Positions 1-8,453 of a stretch of DNA of 64,000 nucleotides are shown piece after piece. Positions within the stretch are counted from its first letter, which is position 1, and the number at the start of each line of letters is the position of its first letter. Origin of the DNA: Verrucomicrobiota bacterium (GTDB lineage: Bacteria > Verrucomicrobiota > Verrucomicrobiia > Palsa-1439); NCBI GenBank assembly GCA_003164675.1, contig PLTX01000018.1, positions 18,765-82,764 on the forward strand, read 5' to 3'. The notes beneath the pieces were generated by a model, which saw nothing but the letters and a program-made list of their open reading frames with translations, had not been told where the DNA came from and did no database searches. Both the position numbers and the translations under genes were made by a program.

Positions 1-1676
1 GACATTTCGTTGGAGTCGACGTCGTGATACGAGCCGTCATACACAATCGCCCGCACATCAACCACGGGAAAACCGGCCACCACTCCCCCCTGCATTCCTT
101 CGACGCAGCCTTTCTCGACCGCCGGAATAAAATTGCGCGGGATGGACCCGCCGACCACTTCGCTGTCAAACTCGAAGCCCTTCCCGCGCGGCTGCGGCTC
201 GATCTTCACGTAGGCCTCGCCGTACTGGCCGTGGCCACCGGATTGTTTCTTGTGCTTGTAGTGACCGTCGCCTTTGGCGGTGATGGTTTCCTTGTAATCA
301 ACCTTCGGCGTGCTGAGATCGACGTTGACGCCCAGCCGCTTCTTCAAATTGTCCACGACCACCGCCAGATGCTGGTCGCCCATCCCCGAAATGATCAACT
401 CCTTCGTGTTCGGGTTCCGCTCCATGTGAAACGTCGGGTCCTCCTCGATCAGCCGATGTAGCGCAATGCTGATTTTCTCCTCGTCCTTCGCCGTGTGCGG
501 ATGCACCGCGTAACTCATCACCGACCTCGGGAACCGGATCGGCGGGAACTTCACGACCTTGGCGGGATCGCACAGCGTATTGTTGATATGCGTGTCCTTG
601 AGCTTGGCCAACGCGACAATCTCGCCGGGACCGGCCTCCCCGACGATGGATTGCGTCTTGCCCTGCATGCTCAGCAACTGCGGGATGCGTTCCTTCCCGC
701 CGCGCGTCGCGTTGAGCACATCCAGGTCGGGTTTCAACGTGCCCGAAACCACGCGCACGTACGCCAAGTGTCCCGCATACGGGTCCACCGTCGCCTTGAA
801 CACGAACCCGCTGAACGGCGCGTCCGCTTTCGGCTCGACACTGCCTCCGTCTTCCGTGGCGACAGCGCCAACATCCGCCGGCGATGGCAGCAACGCGGTG
901 ACGCCTTCCAATAAATTGCGCACGCCGACCTCTTTCTCCGCGCAGCCGCAGTAAATGGGCACGGTCGTACCACGGGCGACGCCGACGTGCGTGCCCTTGG
1001 TGATCTCGTCGACCGTCAGCGCCTGGCCGCCGAGGAATTCCTCGAGCAACTTGTCGTCCTGCTCGGCGGCGGCTTCCTCCAGGCTCTCGTGCGCCTTGTG
1101 AAATTGATCGCGTAACTCCGCCGGCACGTCGGCTTCGGCCGTGGTGCGCAGGTTCAGCACCTTCGAAAAGCCCGATTCCTTGCCGAGCGGCAATTCGAAC
1201 GGGATGCAGTTCTTCCCAAACACGCCGCGAATCTGCTCGACGCACCGGAAAAAGTCGCTGTTCTCCTTGTCGAGCTTGCTGACGAATATCAGCCGCGGCT
1301 TCTGCATTGCGTCGAGCATCTTCCAGATCCGGCGCGCCCCGACCTCGATGCCGCCCACCCCGTCGATGACGACGATCGCCGCGTCCGCCGCGCGGACGGC
1401 GGCCAGCGTGTCCCCGAAGAAATCGGAAAAACCCGGCGTGTCCAGCAGCGTGACGCGATGGCCCTCCCACTGGCAGTGAAACGTCTTGGCGTGAATCGTG
1501 ATTTTGCGTTCGATCTCGTCGGGCAAACAATCCGCGGCGCTGGTCCCGTTGGCGACCCGGCCGTGGGTGTTCACCGCTTTGGAGATGAACAGCACGGCGT
1601 CGACCAGGGAGGTCTTGCCGCTGGAAGCGTGGCCGACGACGGCCACAGTGCGAATCTTCGCGATGTCAACTGGCAT
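1..1676 (-). CDS. Elongation factor G-like translational GTPase (3' part off the window)
   Basis: Reading the minus strand from the ATG at 1676 gives an open frame to the window edge (558 residues; the family is about 690). The G1 motif GHASSGKT lies near residue 15, G3 is DTPGF near residue 85, and the G4 site reads SKLD where most EF-Gs have NKMD. Further on come typical EF-G domain II-IV strings such as PRNFIPAVEKG and DGSYHDVDSNEM. EF-G drives GTP-dependent translocation on the ribosome. This divergent type with a GHAxSGKT loop resembles the second, EF-G2-like paralogue many bacteria carry, so a specialised role is possible. A GGAG ribosome site precedes the start. The C-terminus lies outside the window. 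Confidence 0.9.
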   Translation of the reverse strand, partial: MPVDIAKIRTVAVVGHASSGKTSLVDAVLFISKAVNTHGRVANGTSAADCLPDEIERKITIHAKTFHCQWEGHRVTLLDTPGFSDFFGDTLAAVRAADAAIVVIDGVGGIEVGARRIWKMLDAMQKPRLIFVSKLDKENSDFFRCVEQIRGVFGKNCIPFELPLGKESGFSKVLNLRTTAEADVPAELRDQFHKAHESLEEAAAEQDDKLLEEFLGGQALTVDEITKGTHVGVARGTTVPIYCGCAEKEVGVRNLLEGVTALLPSPADVGAVATEDGGSVEPKADAPFSGFVFKATVDPYAGHLAYVRVVSGTLKPDLDVLNATRGGKERIPQLLSMQGKTQSIVGEAGPGEIVALAKLKDTHINNTLCDPAKVVKFPPIRFPRSVMSYAVHPHTAKDEEKISIALHRLIEEDPTFHMERNPNTKELIISGMGDQHLAVVVDNLKKRLGVNVDLSTPKVDYKETITAKGDGHYKHKKQSGGHGQYGEAYVKIEPQPRGKGFEFDSEVVGGSIPRNFIPAVEKGCVEGMQGGVVAGFPVVDVRAIVYDGSYHDVDSNEM

Positions 1677-1819
1677 GTGGAGAGTCTCCGTCAAAAAAAC
1701 TGGTTTCGGTTTGTGAAACTCCGCCTGACTCGCCGGGGGCGAGGCTGTCTGAGATTGAACCCGAAGACCCGGCGAATCAAGCAAAAAGCCCGTGATGCCT
1801 GATGCCCATGATTCCCGGC

Positions 1820-1848
1820 TTGACGGACTACCTGATTTGCTCTAAAGA
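1820..1848 (+). promoter_or_regulatory. Possible sigma-70-type promoter of the small secreted protein gene
   Basis: TTGACG (1820-1825), a 17-base spacer and TAAAGA (1843-1848) lie about 57 bases before the start at 1905. The -35 box is good and the -10 box is weak, so this is a tentative call from sequence alone. Confidence 0.35.
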
Positions 1849-1904
1849 CCAACCCAAAGCTATCGAGGGGATACTTAACCTTCATAACAAATAGAGGAGA
1901 AGAC

Positions 1905-2285
1905 ATGAGCAGACATCTACTGCGCACAGCGATGGTTTTGGGCATTGCCGCGCTCGCGCTTTCGTTCACAGGCCTGGTTCAGGCCGCCGATACGTCCACG
2001 CCCACAAACGCGACGGCGCAGACGCCCAAGCCCAAACGGCATCAATACACGGGTATCATTACGTCGATTGACGCTAAGGCCAGCACCGTCATCGTCAAGA
2101 AGGAAGGGGCCGAGAGCAAGACCTTTAAGATTGGCGAAAAGACCCGATATGCCACCATCGACAAGAAGGACGCGGCGCTCACGGACATCAAAGTCGGCGA
2201 CAAGGTCACCGTGTCGTTTACCGAAGAAGATGGCGTCTTGATCGCGCACAGGATCGGCGTGCCCAAGTCCACCACCGAAAAGTAA
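1905..2285 (+). CDS. Small secreted protein with an OB-like beta domain, unknown function
   Basis: The 126-residue product starts with a clear signal peptide (basic MSRHLLR, hydrophobic stretch, cleavage likely after LVQAADT), then a Thr/Pro-rich linker and a roughly 75-residue domain. That domain alternates short strands and contains GIITSIDAKASTVIVKK and DIKVGDKVTVSF, the pattern of small periplasmic beta-barrel domains (DUF5666-like). A GGAGAAG ribosome site sits 6 bases before the ATG. The gene stands alone, with a promoter candidate before it and a strong terminator after it. The secreted protein encoded at 11742-12182 shares the same strand pattern, so the two look like distant paralogues. 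No enzymatic motif is seen. Confidence 0.75.
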   Translation: MSRHLLRTAMVLGIAALALSFTGLVQAADTSTPTNATAQTPKPKRHQYTGIITSIDAKASTVIVKKEGAESKTFKIGEKTRYATIDKKDAALTDIKVGDKVTVSFTEEDGVLIAHRIGVPKSTTEK

Positions 2286-2325
2286 AGTAACGACTGACTG
2301 TATCGACTTGCAGTTCAGCACTGCA

Positions 2326-2356
2326 ACAGGGAATCCTCCAACGGATTCCCTGTTTT
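2326..2356 (+). terminator. Rho-independent terminator
   Basis: An 11-base-pair perfect stem (ACAGGGAATCC with GGATTCCCTGT, 6-base loop) is followed by TTTCGTTT. It lies 41 bases after the stop of the small secreted protein gene and reads in its direction. On the other strand no T run follows, so it probably serves only the plus-strand gene. Confidence 0.85.
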
Positions 2357-2363
2357 CGTTTCA

Positions 2364-3260
2364 TCACGCATCGCGGCTGAGGTACCGCGCCAGGCCTTCC
2401 TCGAATCTCGGCTGTTCCAACACGAAGTCGCGCTCCGCCGGCCCGGGATCGCCAACGTTGTCCTCCTGCAGCATCAGAAGCTGATCGCGTGTGAACGGCG
2501 GATTCGCGAGAAACTTCTCGAAGATTAAAGCCTGCGCCCGCGCGATTGGCAATGGCAGGTGGACTTTCTTCTTCCGCGTGCCGAGAATCCCCTGCAGCTT
2601 GTCATACAATTCGTTCCACGTGAACGCGTCCGGCCCGCATAGATCGTAGGTCTTGCCAATGCTCCCGTCGTTCCGCACCGCCCCGACAAACGCTTTCGCG
2701 ACGTTCTCCACCGAAATGGGCTGGATCTTGGTGTTGCCGCTCCCCAACACCGGGACAAACGGCAGCCGCCGCACTATCTGCGCCAGCGTGTTGATCCCCT
2801 TGTCCCTCGGGCCGTAGATGAACGACGGACGGAAGATCGTCCAGGCCAACCCGCTCTTGCGCACGTATCCCTCGCCAGCCCACTTGGTCTGGTGATAACG
2901 GCTCCGCGCGTTCTCGTGCGCGCCGAGCGCGCTCATGTGCACGAACCGTTTCACCCCCGCCTTCTTTGCCTCATCGATCACATACCGGGTCGCCTGCGCG
3001 TGCGTCCGCTCGAACGTGTTCTCCTTCGATTCATAGATGATGCCCACGAGATGAATGACGCAGTTCGCGTCCCGCATCGCTCCTTCAATCGAGGGCGCAG
3101 ACAACACGTTGCCGCGAAACAATTCCACGCCGTATCGCTCCGCCAGCCATTGGGCCCGCTGCGGCTCCCGCACGATGGCGCGGACGGGATAACCCGCCGC
3201 GCGCGCCTGCTTGACGACCTCTTCGCCAACGAAGCCCGTTGCCCCGGTAATCACGATCAT
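2364..3260 (-). CDS. NAD(P)-binding atypical SDR epimerase (NDUFA9/NmrA-like)
   Basis: The 298-residue product opens with the Rossmann motif TGATGFVG at residues 5-12, has the acidic and basic cofactor strip of atypical short-chain dehydrogenases, and carries a YHQTK motif near residue 122 in the place of the YxxxK catalytic pair. FRPSFIYGP and IQPISVENVA are hallmarks of the complex I NDUFA9-like and NAD-dependent epimerase group. Members bind NAD(P) and act as sugar epimerases or reductases, or as non-catalytic subunits, so the substrate cannot be stated. The gene is convergent with the small secreted protein gene. A palindromic repeat follows upstream, between it and nagA. Confidence 0.8.
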   Translation of the reverse strand: MIVITGATGFVGEEVVKQARAAGYPVRAIVREPQRAQWLAERYGVELFRGNVLSAPSIEGAMRDANCVIHLVGIIYESKENTFERTHAQATRYVIDEAKKAGVKRFVHMSALGAHENARSRYHQTKWAGEGYVRKSGLAWTIFRPSFIYGPRDKGINTLAQIVRRLPFVPVLGSGNTKIQPISVENVAKAFVGAVRNDGSIGKTYDLCGPDAFTWNELYDKLQGILGTRKKKVHLPLPIARAQALIFEKFLANPPFTRDQLLMLQEDNVGDPGPAERDFVLEQPRFEEGLARYLSRDA

Positions 3261-3301
3261 CGGATCGCCACCTGACTCATCACGCTCATTCCTAAAACCG
3301 C

Positions 3302-3389
3302 CCCCTCACCTTGATCCTCTCCCCGCTTGCGGGGAGAGGAGACGGAATACTCCCCTCTCCCTTTTTAAGGGAGAGGGTCAGGGTGAGGG
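3302..3389. repeat. Palindromic intergenic repeat (CCCTCACC...GGGTGAGGG type)
   Basis: The outer arms CCCTCACC and GGGTGAGGG enclose two inner hairpins: CCTCTCCCCGC with GCGGGGAGAGG, and CCTCTCCCTT with AAGGGAGAGG. The whole can fold as a multi-stem structure. Elements of this sequence type are scattered between genes in many GC-rich genomes. It separates nagA and the epimerase gene. Confidence 0.7.
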
Positions 3390-3436
3390 TTCATTTTCGG
3401 TCGTGGTGCTCCCATCAGATAAAGCATGTCGTTGCA

Positions 3437-4621
3437 CTAGTTCTCTGTCCTCGCCTCGTACTCGAGGCGTCCACCAATGATCGTCTTCAACACTGCGAAC
3501 TTGTCCGTGAAAATCACCATGTCCGCGTCCTTGCGCGGTTCGATACTGCCTTTGCGACCGCCTATTCCCAACGCGCGCGCGGGATTCAGGCTCGCCATCC
3601 GCACCGCGTCGCTCAGCGACGCGCCCGCCAACTCGACCATGTTCCGGACCATCTGAACCATCGTCGATACGCTGCCCGCCAGCGACGAACCATCCGCAGT
3701 CATCCCCACGCCGTCGCTGACCACGGCGCTGGTCTCCCCGACCAAAAACCCGGCGCCTTCCGCCAATCCCGCGCCCGCCGTCGCATCGGTGATCAGGCAC
3801 ACCTTGTCCACGCCCTTCGCCCGTACCGCCAGCCGCATCAGTTCCGGATGCACGTGCTTGCCGTCCGCGATCAATTCCACCATGACCCGCTCGTCGGCCA
3901 GAAACGTCTCCAGCGCCCCGGGCAATCGATACGCGCCCGACTTGGTCGCGCTCGACATGCAATTGAACAAATGCGTCGCGTGACACAGGCCGCGATCCAC
4001 CGCCGCGCGCGCCTGTTCGTAGCTGGCGGCGGTGTGACCGCCGCTCGGCAGGATTTCCCGCTCCAGCAGCGCGTCGATGAGTTCCAGGGCGCCGGCCGCT
4101 TCGGGCGCGAGCGTCATTTGCGTCACCAACCCGTCGCGGTCGAGCCACGGCAGGTACTCCGCCGGGTTCGCGTCGCGGATGTATTGCGCCGGCTGCGCGC
4201 CGTTGCGTTCCCGTGAAATATACGGCCCTTCGACGTGTGCCCCGACGATCTGCGCCCCGCCAAAATCGTGTCCCATCGCGTCGGCAATCGCCTGCAACGC
4301 AGCAGAAATTTTCTCCGTCGAATGCGTCGTGGTCGTCGGCGTCATCGCCGTCGTCCCGCCGGTCACATGGAACTTCGTGATCTGCGCCAGGGCTTCGACC
4401 GTGCCATCCATCGTGTCGCGGCCCAACGCGCCGTGCACGTGCATGTCGACAAAGCCGGGGGCGACGAAGTTGTTTTGCGCGTCGATCACCTGCGCGTCTT
4501 CGGGCCACAACACCTGCGACGTTGGCGCCACCTGTTTGATCTTGCCGCCATCAATCACGACGCAATGCTGTTCCAGCACACTGTGCGGAGCGATCACCCG
4601 TCCATTGATGATGACCACCAT
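3437..4621 (-). CDS. nagA: N-acetylglucosamine-6-phosphate deacetylase
   Basis: The enzyme removes acetate from GlcNAc-6-phosphate to give glucosamine-6-phosphate, in amino-sugar and cell-wall recycling. The 394-residue length is normal. Visible amidohydrolase-superfamily marks are HVHG (H61, H63), HVEGPY with the metal-ligand Glu131, GGHT (H196), THLFN (H217), DGKHVHP and the catalytic Asp in ITDAT (D279). A short GGGA precedes the ATG. No nagB or transporter gene is adjacent; the neighbours are an epimerase and an accessory patch. In a polysaccharide-making organism it could also feed the UDP-GlcNAc pool used by the wecB-type genes further along, which is an inference. Confidence 0.93.
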   Translation of the reverse strand: MVVIINGRVIAPHSVLEQHCVVIDGGKIKQVAPTSQVLWPEDAQVIDAQNNFVAPGFVDMHVHGALGRDTMDGTVEALAQITKFHVTGGTTAMTPTTTTHSTEKISAALQAIADAMGHDFGGAQIVGAHVEGPYISRERNGAQPAQYIRDANPAEYLPWLDRDGLVTQMTLAPEAAGALELIDALLEREILPSGGHTAASYEQARAAVDRGLCHATHLFNCMSSATKSGAYRLPGALETFLADERVMVELIADGKHVHPELMRLAVRAKGVDKVCLITDATAGAGLAEGAGFLVGETSAVVSDGVGMTADGSSLAGSVSTMVQMVRNMVELAGASLSDAVRMASLNPARALGIGGRKGSIEPRKDADMVIFTDKFAVLKTIIGGRLEYEARTEN

Positions 4622-4852
4622 GTCCCGCGCAGTATGGCCAGCGACCGCCGGCCAGACAAGCCGGAATGATTCGACAGAACAAATCTACCGGGAATCTGGC
4701 GCGTGAATACGGCTATCGAAGCGGAGCCGAGGTAGACGCTACTGGTGCGCCGCTTGCCGCTGACCTCTTTCTGAGAATCGCCCCACCCAAATCGAGGATC
4801 GACCCGGGCAACAGTATTATTGTCACGAGTGCGGGGTTGACCCAGATCCAGG

Positions 4853-5545
4853 TCAGCACGGCGGTCTTTTTCTTTTTATGATACCTTCAATTACGGATGC
4901 CATGCTAGTATAGCTCACACGCGAAAAGTGCTTTACCGAGAGAACTTCTGCCCCGTTAGGAAGAGTTTGGAATCCCCCATATTTTAATCCGCCGTTTAGA
5001 ACAAAGACTCGATTTGCGGCGCTGCATCCGTCATGGCCGCCAACGATAATGATTTCTGGATCAAGTATTCTGAACTGTTCTTGTAAAAGCTTAAGCCACT
5101 CGCCAGTCGAGAACTTGTTGATTGATTGCGTATCCAGCTTGGAAACCGTGTTGGATGTCTTTCTTATATTTAAATAAGAAATTTTAGACATCGCAGAAAG
5201 TAAATCATCAAAGTCATGATAACTCTTTTTCAGGTCGGCTGGTGACACTGGGGTGTTCGATGCAAAGGATCGTTGTAGGCCAGCCACGAAAACGGATGTG
5301 TATCGTGTTGTCTTGGTTCTGATTTTTCCCCCAGTGGCCTGCATCCACCCTCTTATGAGGTCTAAGTTCAGGCCGACCTCATGGCACTTCTCATACTCAT
5401 AGGCTTCAAGGTGTAATACGGCAATACGCGGTCTAGCGCTCCAGTAGGCATCCGTCACTGGTCCATCAAGAAAGTAGTTTTCAATCCCGGCCGAAGCGCA
5501 CACTTGACGCATTCTATCTTGTAGTTTGGCATACTCGCTTTTCAT
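4853..5545 (-). CDS. Hypothetical protein, possibly uracil-DNA-glycosylase-like fold
   Basis: A 230-residue soluble protein. Base use is visibly lower in GC than the flanking nagA and comEC genes, suggesting transfer. The segment RPRIAVLHLEAYEYEKCH near residue 40 and DPEIIIVGGHDGCSAAN near residue 165 resemble the first and later strands of a group of UDG-superfamily-like proteins with a strand-loop PxILVLNxEPxGYE pattern. That is a fold-level impression from memory and no catalytic residue set could be confirmed. It is followed upstream by the repeat protein gene at 5550-5858 with a 4-base gap, so the two probably form one unit. Confidence 0.55.
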   Translation of the reverse strand: MKSEYAKLQDRMRQVCASAGIENYFLDGPVTDAYWSARPRIAVLHLEAYEYEKCHEVGLNLDLIRGWMQATGGKIRTKTTRYTSVFVAGLQRSFASNTPVSPADLKKSYHDFDDLLSAMSKISYLNIRKTSNTVSKLDTQSINKFSTGEWLKLLQEQFRILDPEIIIVGGHDGCSAANRVFVLNGGLKYGGFQTLPNGAEVLSVKHFSRVSYTSMASVIEGIIKRKRPPC

Positions 5546-5549
5546 GTTG

Positions 5550-5858
5550 TCACCCTGGTCGCGTGTTCAGCTTCTTGCCGTTTCGGTCGTAAGTGTCGAT
5601 CCAGTTCCCTTTCTTGAAAACAATGGTGTTTCCTGATGCATTCTCAAACTCTCCGACTGCTGAGACGGCCAGATCTTTGATTTTCTTCCCTCCCTCGTCG
5701 TAGATTCCATACCAGCTCCCCTTGAGAAAGACGATGAAGTCGCTTCCATTGCCACAAAGGTCGCCGACGGCAGAAGCCGATAAATCTTTTGTCTTCTTTC
5801 CATTGCCATCGAATACTGCGTACCAGCTTCCCTTTAGTTCTACGCCTGAGATTGCCAC
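5550..5858 (-). CDS. Small repeat protein with tandem KGSWY...NGKK units
   Basis: The 102-residue product consists of about two and a half tandem repeats of roughly 38 residues. The units share KGSWYxxxDxxGKKxKDL, then SAVGxxxxxxGxxxIVF; the third begins KKGNWIDTYDRNGKK and stops. Aromatic residues and Gly at fixed positions suggest beta hairpins of the kind found in small propeller or WG-type repeats. There is no signal peptide or membrane segment. It lies 4 bases before the start of the UDG-like gene, suggesting co-translation. The function is unknown. Confidence 0.6.
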   Translation of the reverse strand: MAISGVELKGSWYAVFDGNGKKTKDLSASAVGDLCGNGSDFIVFLKGSWYGIYDEGGKKIKDLAVSAVGEFENASGNTIVFKKGNWIDTYDRNGKKLNTRPG

Positions 5859-5940
5859 AGGTCTCCGCTCCTTTCTTCGGGGTTGTTGGGTAGTTGTTAC
5901 ACGTCACCACCAACTGTCGGACAAGTCAATAGTTTTATTT

Positions 5941-7119
5941 CTAGGTGATCAAATTATCGGGCTGAGCGGCAAAGCCGATGTGCGGGCGGTCAAGTTCTTC
6001 TGTGTCATGTCCGGCAAAGACTTCAGCGAGGGAATAATCACGGACCAATGGCAATTTTCTGCCGAGACTCTCGGCGAGTCGGAATGCCTGGGGGTAGTCG
6101 AGCCTGCCGAAGACGCGATGGCAAAGCAGGCGACCGGGGCGAAGGAGTGCCGGATCGATGTCCGCGCTGGGGCAGTTGATCGTGCAGATGATCTGAAGGC
6201 GAAGGAAATCGGCGAGCATCCCATCGGAGAGATTTAGGATCGCGCTAACCTCGTCACGATTGTCAGAGCCACGAGTCATCAGCGCCGCATCGGAATCCTC
6301 CAGGATGACAACGAATTTCCGGTTGGAATGCATGCGGCGCTGGTCGGCCCAGAAAACAATGAATTGGGGTTTTGACAGAATGCCCATGGTCGATGTCGGG
6401 ATAAAGTAGAAGCGATGCGACTCCTTGAGCACACCCATCAGGTGGCGCAGGTAAAATGTTTTGCCCGTCCCAGGCGCTCCTTCAAAGATCGAAAGGCCGT
6501 GGCGTCGCTCGCGCAGTTTCCCGGTAAAATCCTGGTGCCATTCCCCGCTTCCACTGCCGTAGTGGAGGCTGAGCGCTTCCGCGCTGAGAATCGTGTCCGG
6601 AGGTAAGGAGACTTCGTGACACCTGATGTCGTCTCCAACTAGCGCGATCAGATTAAAAGTCCCGCCAGAAGAAGTGGGGGGCTTGATACAAGTCTTGCCA
6701 AACCGCGTCGCCAGACGCTCTGCTTCACTCGGGGTGGAAGCGAAGCCCACAATCATGTCGTGAACGACATAAACAAAGGCCCGAGGCCCGAATTGGAATG
6801 TGAGATCATCCCATTCCACCAATCTGTCGTTGGGGGAAACCCTGCGGACGGATCGGAACAGGGCATTAGTATTCCCCGAGACCGCGCGATCCAGATCCCA
6901 GGAACCCGCTAATCTATATGCGTGCAAACGATCCCCGCCAAAAGCGGCCAATACCGGAACATGCGGACTTCGGAAACCCCCGTAAAAGGCATTGGCTTCA
7001 GCCAGGTCGCAGACCACACTCGTTGCAAAATTGGGTTTTCCTTGTCCATGGGATGCCGTCTCAGACACTTGTACGGATTGGGTAGTGGCAATATTTACGG
7101 TTTCAGGTGCGTTGAACAT
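5941..7119 (-). CDS. AAA+ ATPase (BCS1/DUF5925-like architecture)
   Basis: The protein has an approximately 210-residue N-terminal domain without recognised motifs and a single C-terminal AAA+ module. Walker A is GAPGTGKT (residues 214-221), Walker B is VVILEDSD, sensor 1 is IICTINC, and the arginine finger region is DPALLRPGR. This layout matches stand-alone AAA ATPases of the BCS1/FtsH-like clade. The ATG at 7119 was preferred because the upstream extension to a GTG at 7224 has no ribosome site and looks non-coding, but neither start is well supported. The upstream gene ends at 7254. Its partner and substrate are unknown. It sits in the accessory patch. Confidence 0.75.
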   Translation of the reverse strand: MFNAPETVNIATTQSVQVSETASHGQGKPNFATSVVCDLAEANAFYGGFRSPHVPVLAAFGGDRLHAYRLAGSWDLDRAVSGNTNALFRSVRRVSPNDRLVEWDDLTFQFGPRAFVYVVHDMIVGFASTPSEAERLATRFGKTCIKPPTSSGGTFNLIALVGDDIRCHEVSLPPDTILSAEALSLHYGSGSGEWHQDFTGKLRERRHGLSIFEGAPGTGKTFYLRHLMGVLKESHRFYFIPTSTMGILSKPQFIVFWADQRRMHSNRKFVVILEDSDAALMTRGSDNRDEVSAILNLSDGMLADFLRLQIICTINCPSADIDPALLRPGRLLCHRVFGRLDYPQAFRLAESLGRKLPLVRDYSLAEVFAGHDTEELDRPHIGFAAQPDNLIT

Positions 7120-7253
7120 ACAGTGTGCTTTTTTCAGAGCATGCACCTGTCCTAATGGCGGTTCAAAGGAACAGAATGTCCCCAAACATTGTCCCAAGCG
7201 GGACGCCATACAGAGGCTTCGCACAGCAGATTCGAGACGCGGCGGGTGGAAAA

Positions 7254-8231
7254 TTACTTCGCTTTGTTCACGGGCCGACTGTTCTTGAACTCTGCCCGTA
7301 GTCTGCTGATGCGCTTTGGGCTTGTGCGAGGCACCCAGCCAAGACCTTTACAGAGGAACTCATGCTTCTTTTCACCTTTTAAGCCAAGGCGTAGGGCTTC
7401 TTTGTCGAGGTGGCGGAGTTTCTCGGCGGCCTTCATCCGTTCGGCAAGTCCTTCGGCAAGAGCGGAGCCTTGACGCCCCGGGACGCGTGCGCGGTGGAGG
7501 CTGGCGATTGCGCCCCAGCGGATGTCTCTCTTCGGGTCAAATGACCAATAGGCGGGGATGTGGATCATCGTCCCGAAGGGCGTAATGTTGACAGCGAGTT
7601 TGAGCAGGAGAGGTTCGTCGTTCTGCATGCCATAGAGGTTCCAGCGTAGGCAGAAAGCATCGAACGCGGCACGAAAAGCGTCTTCGCGGCGATGCAGGTT
7701 TACATGAAACGACGGGCGCAGGTTGCGCTCTGCGCCCATCGTTCGGCGGATGACGCCCTTATGGTCGCGGTAGTCCTGAACATTGAATGCAGCTTTGATG
7801 CGCTCCCACTGGCTGCGAAGTTGTGGATCGGTGCGGATGGCAAGTTCGTTCTGAGAATACTTGGCCTGCGTTTTGACAAGGTTTTCGTACGCGCCTTTCT
7901 GAACGTACAGTTCGTGGTCAGCCACGGCATTACAGATGTTTTTGTCCGGTGGTTCAGGCAGCAGGTCGATGAGAAGACGTTGCCGGGAGTTCAGGCGTTT
8001 CCCCTTTTCCAGAGCCGCAAGGCAATCCGCCAGCACATCTTGGACATTGAACGGCCATAGCGTTGGTGGAACGAGCATCCAGTTGTGAAGCAGGTGCAGT
8101 TGTTGAACATCCAGATTGCTGAGATTCTGGATCGCGGAATGGTAACGACCGAGAACCGCCTCGGCCCATTCGGCCCTGTGATAGGCACGACCTTTGAGTT
8201 TTTTCAGGTCGAGATCGAGCGCTTTTGTCAT
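7254..8231 (-). CDS. Hypothetical protein of the accessory patch
   Basis: A 325-residue soluble, Arg/Lys- and Leu-rich protein that I do not recognise. The ATG at 8231 is chosen because GGGGAAAAACCC precedes it; a longer frame to 8411 exists but lacks such a site. The N-terminal half looks helical (residues 1-150, many Leu and Trp). The middle contains RRTMGAERNLRPSFHVN and FCLRWNLYGMQNDEPLLLKL. The C-terminus is strongly basic (SPKRISRLRAEFKNSRPVNKAK region). It lies upstream of the AAA ATPase on the same strand, so it may be its partner. No catalytic motif is evident. Confidence 0.6.
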   Translation of the reverse strand: MTKALDLDLKKLKGRAYHRAEWAEAVLGRYHSAIQNLSNLDVQQLHLLHNWMLVPPTLWPFNVQDVLADCLAALEKGKRLNSRQRLLIDLLPEPPDKNICNAVADHELYVQKGAYENLVKTQAKYSQNELAIRTDPQLRSQWERIKAAFNVQDYRDHKGVIRRTMGAERNLRPSFHVNLHRREDAFRAAFDAFCLRWNLYGMQNDEPLLLKLAVNITPFGTMIHIPAYWSFDPKRDIRWGAIASLHRARVPGRQGSALAEGLAERMKAAEKLRHLDKEALRLGLKGEKKHEFLCKGLGWVPRTSPKRISRLRAEFKNSRPVNKAK

Positions 8232-8453
8232 GGGTTTTTCCCCGGAGCCGAGAGTAACCCGGCGTCTGAGCGAATCCAAGCACCCCGTCAGCCGCATACG
8301 CAGGAACTGCTCGGAACGCCCTTTACGCCGAAATTGAAGAGAAAACTTCGCTGATGCAAAAGGAGCAGGCCGAGCTTTGGAAGTGACTCTGTTGAGAGCA
8401 CACAAAATCAAGCGTCGAAAATTCGTGGGGAGTCTGAGTCCACGGTTCGCATT

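Noticed and set aside
298-1530. 410-residue minus-strand frame rich in Arg/Gly
   Set aside because: It is an out-of-frame shadow of the EF-G-like gene, which runs off the left edge.
3311-4216. 301-residue plus frame
   Set aside because: It is antisense to nagA and begins within a palindromic repeat; composition is typical of a shadow.
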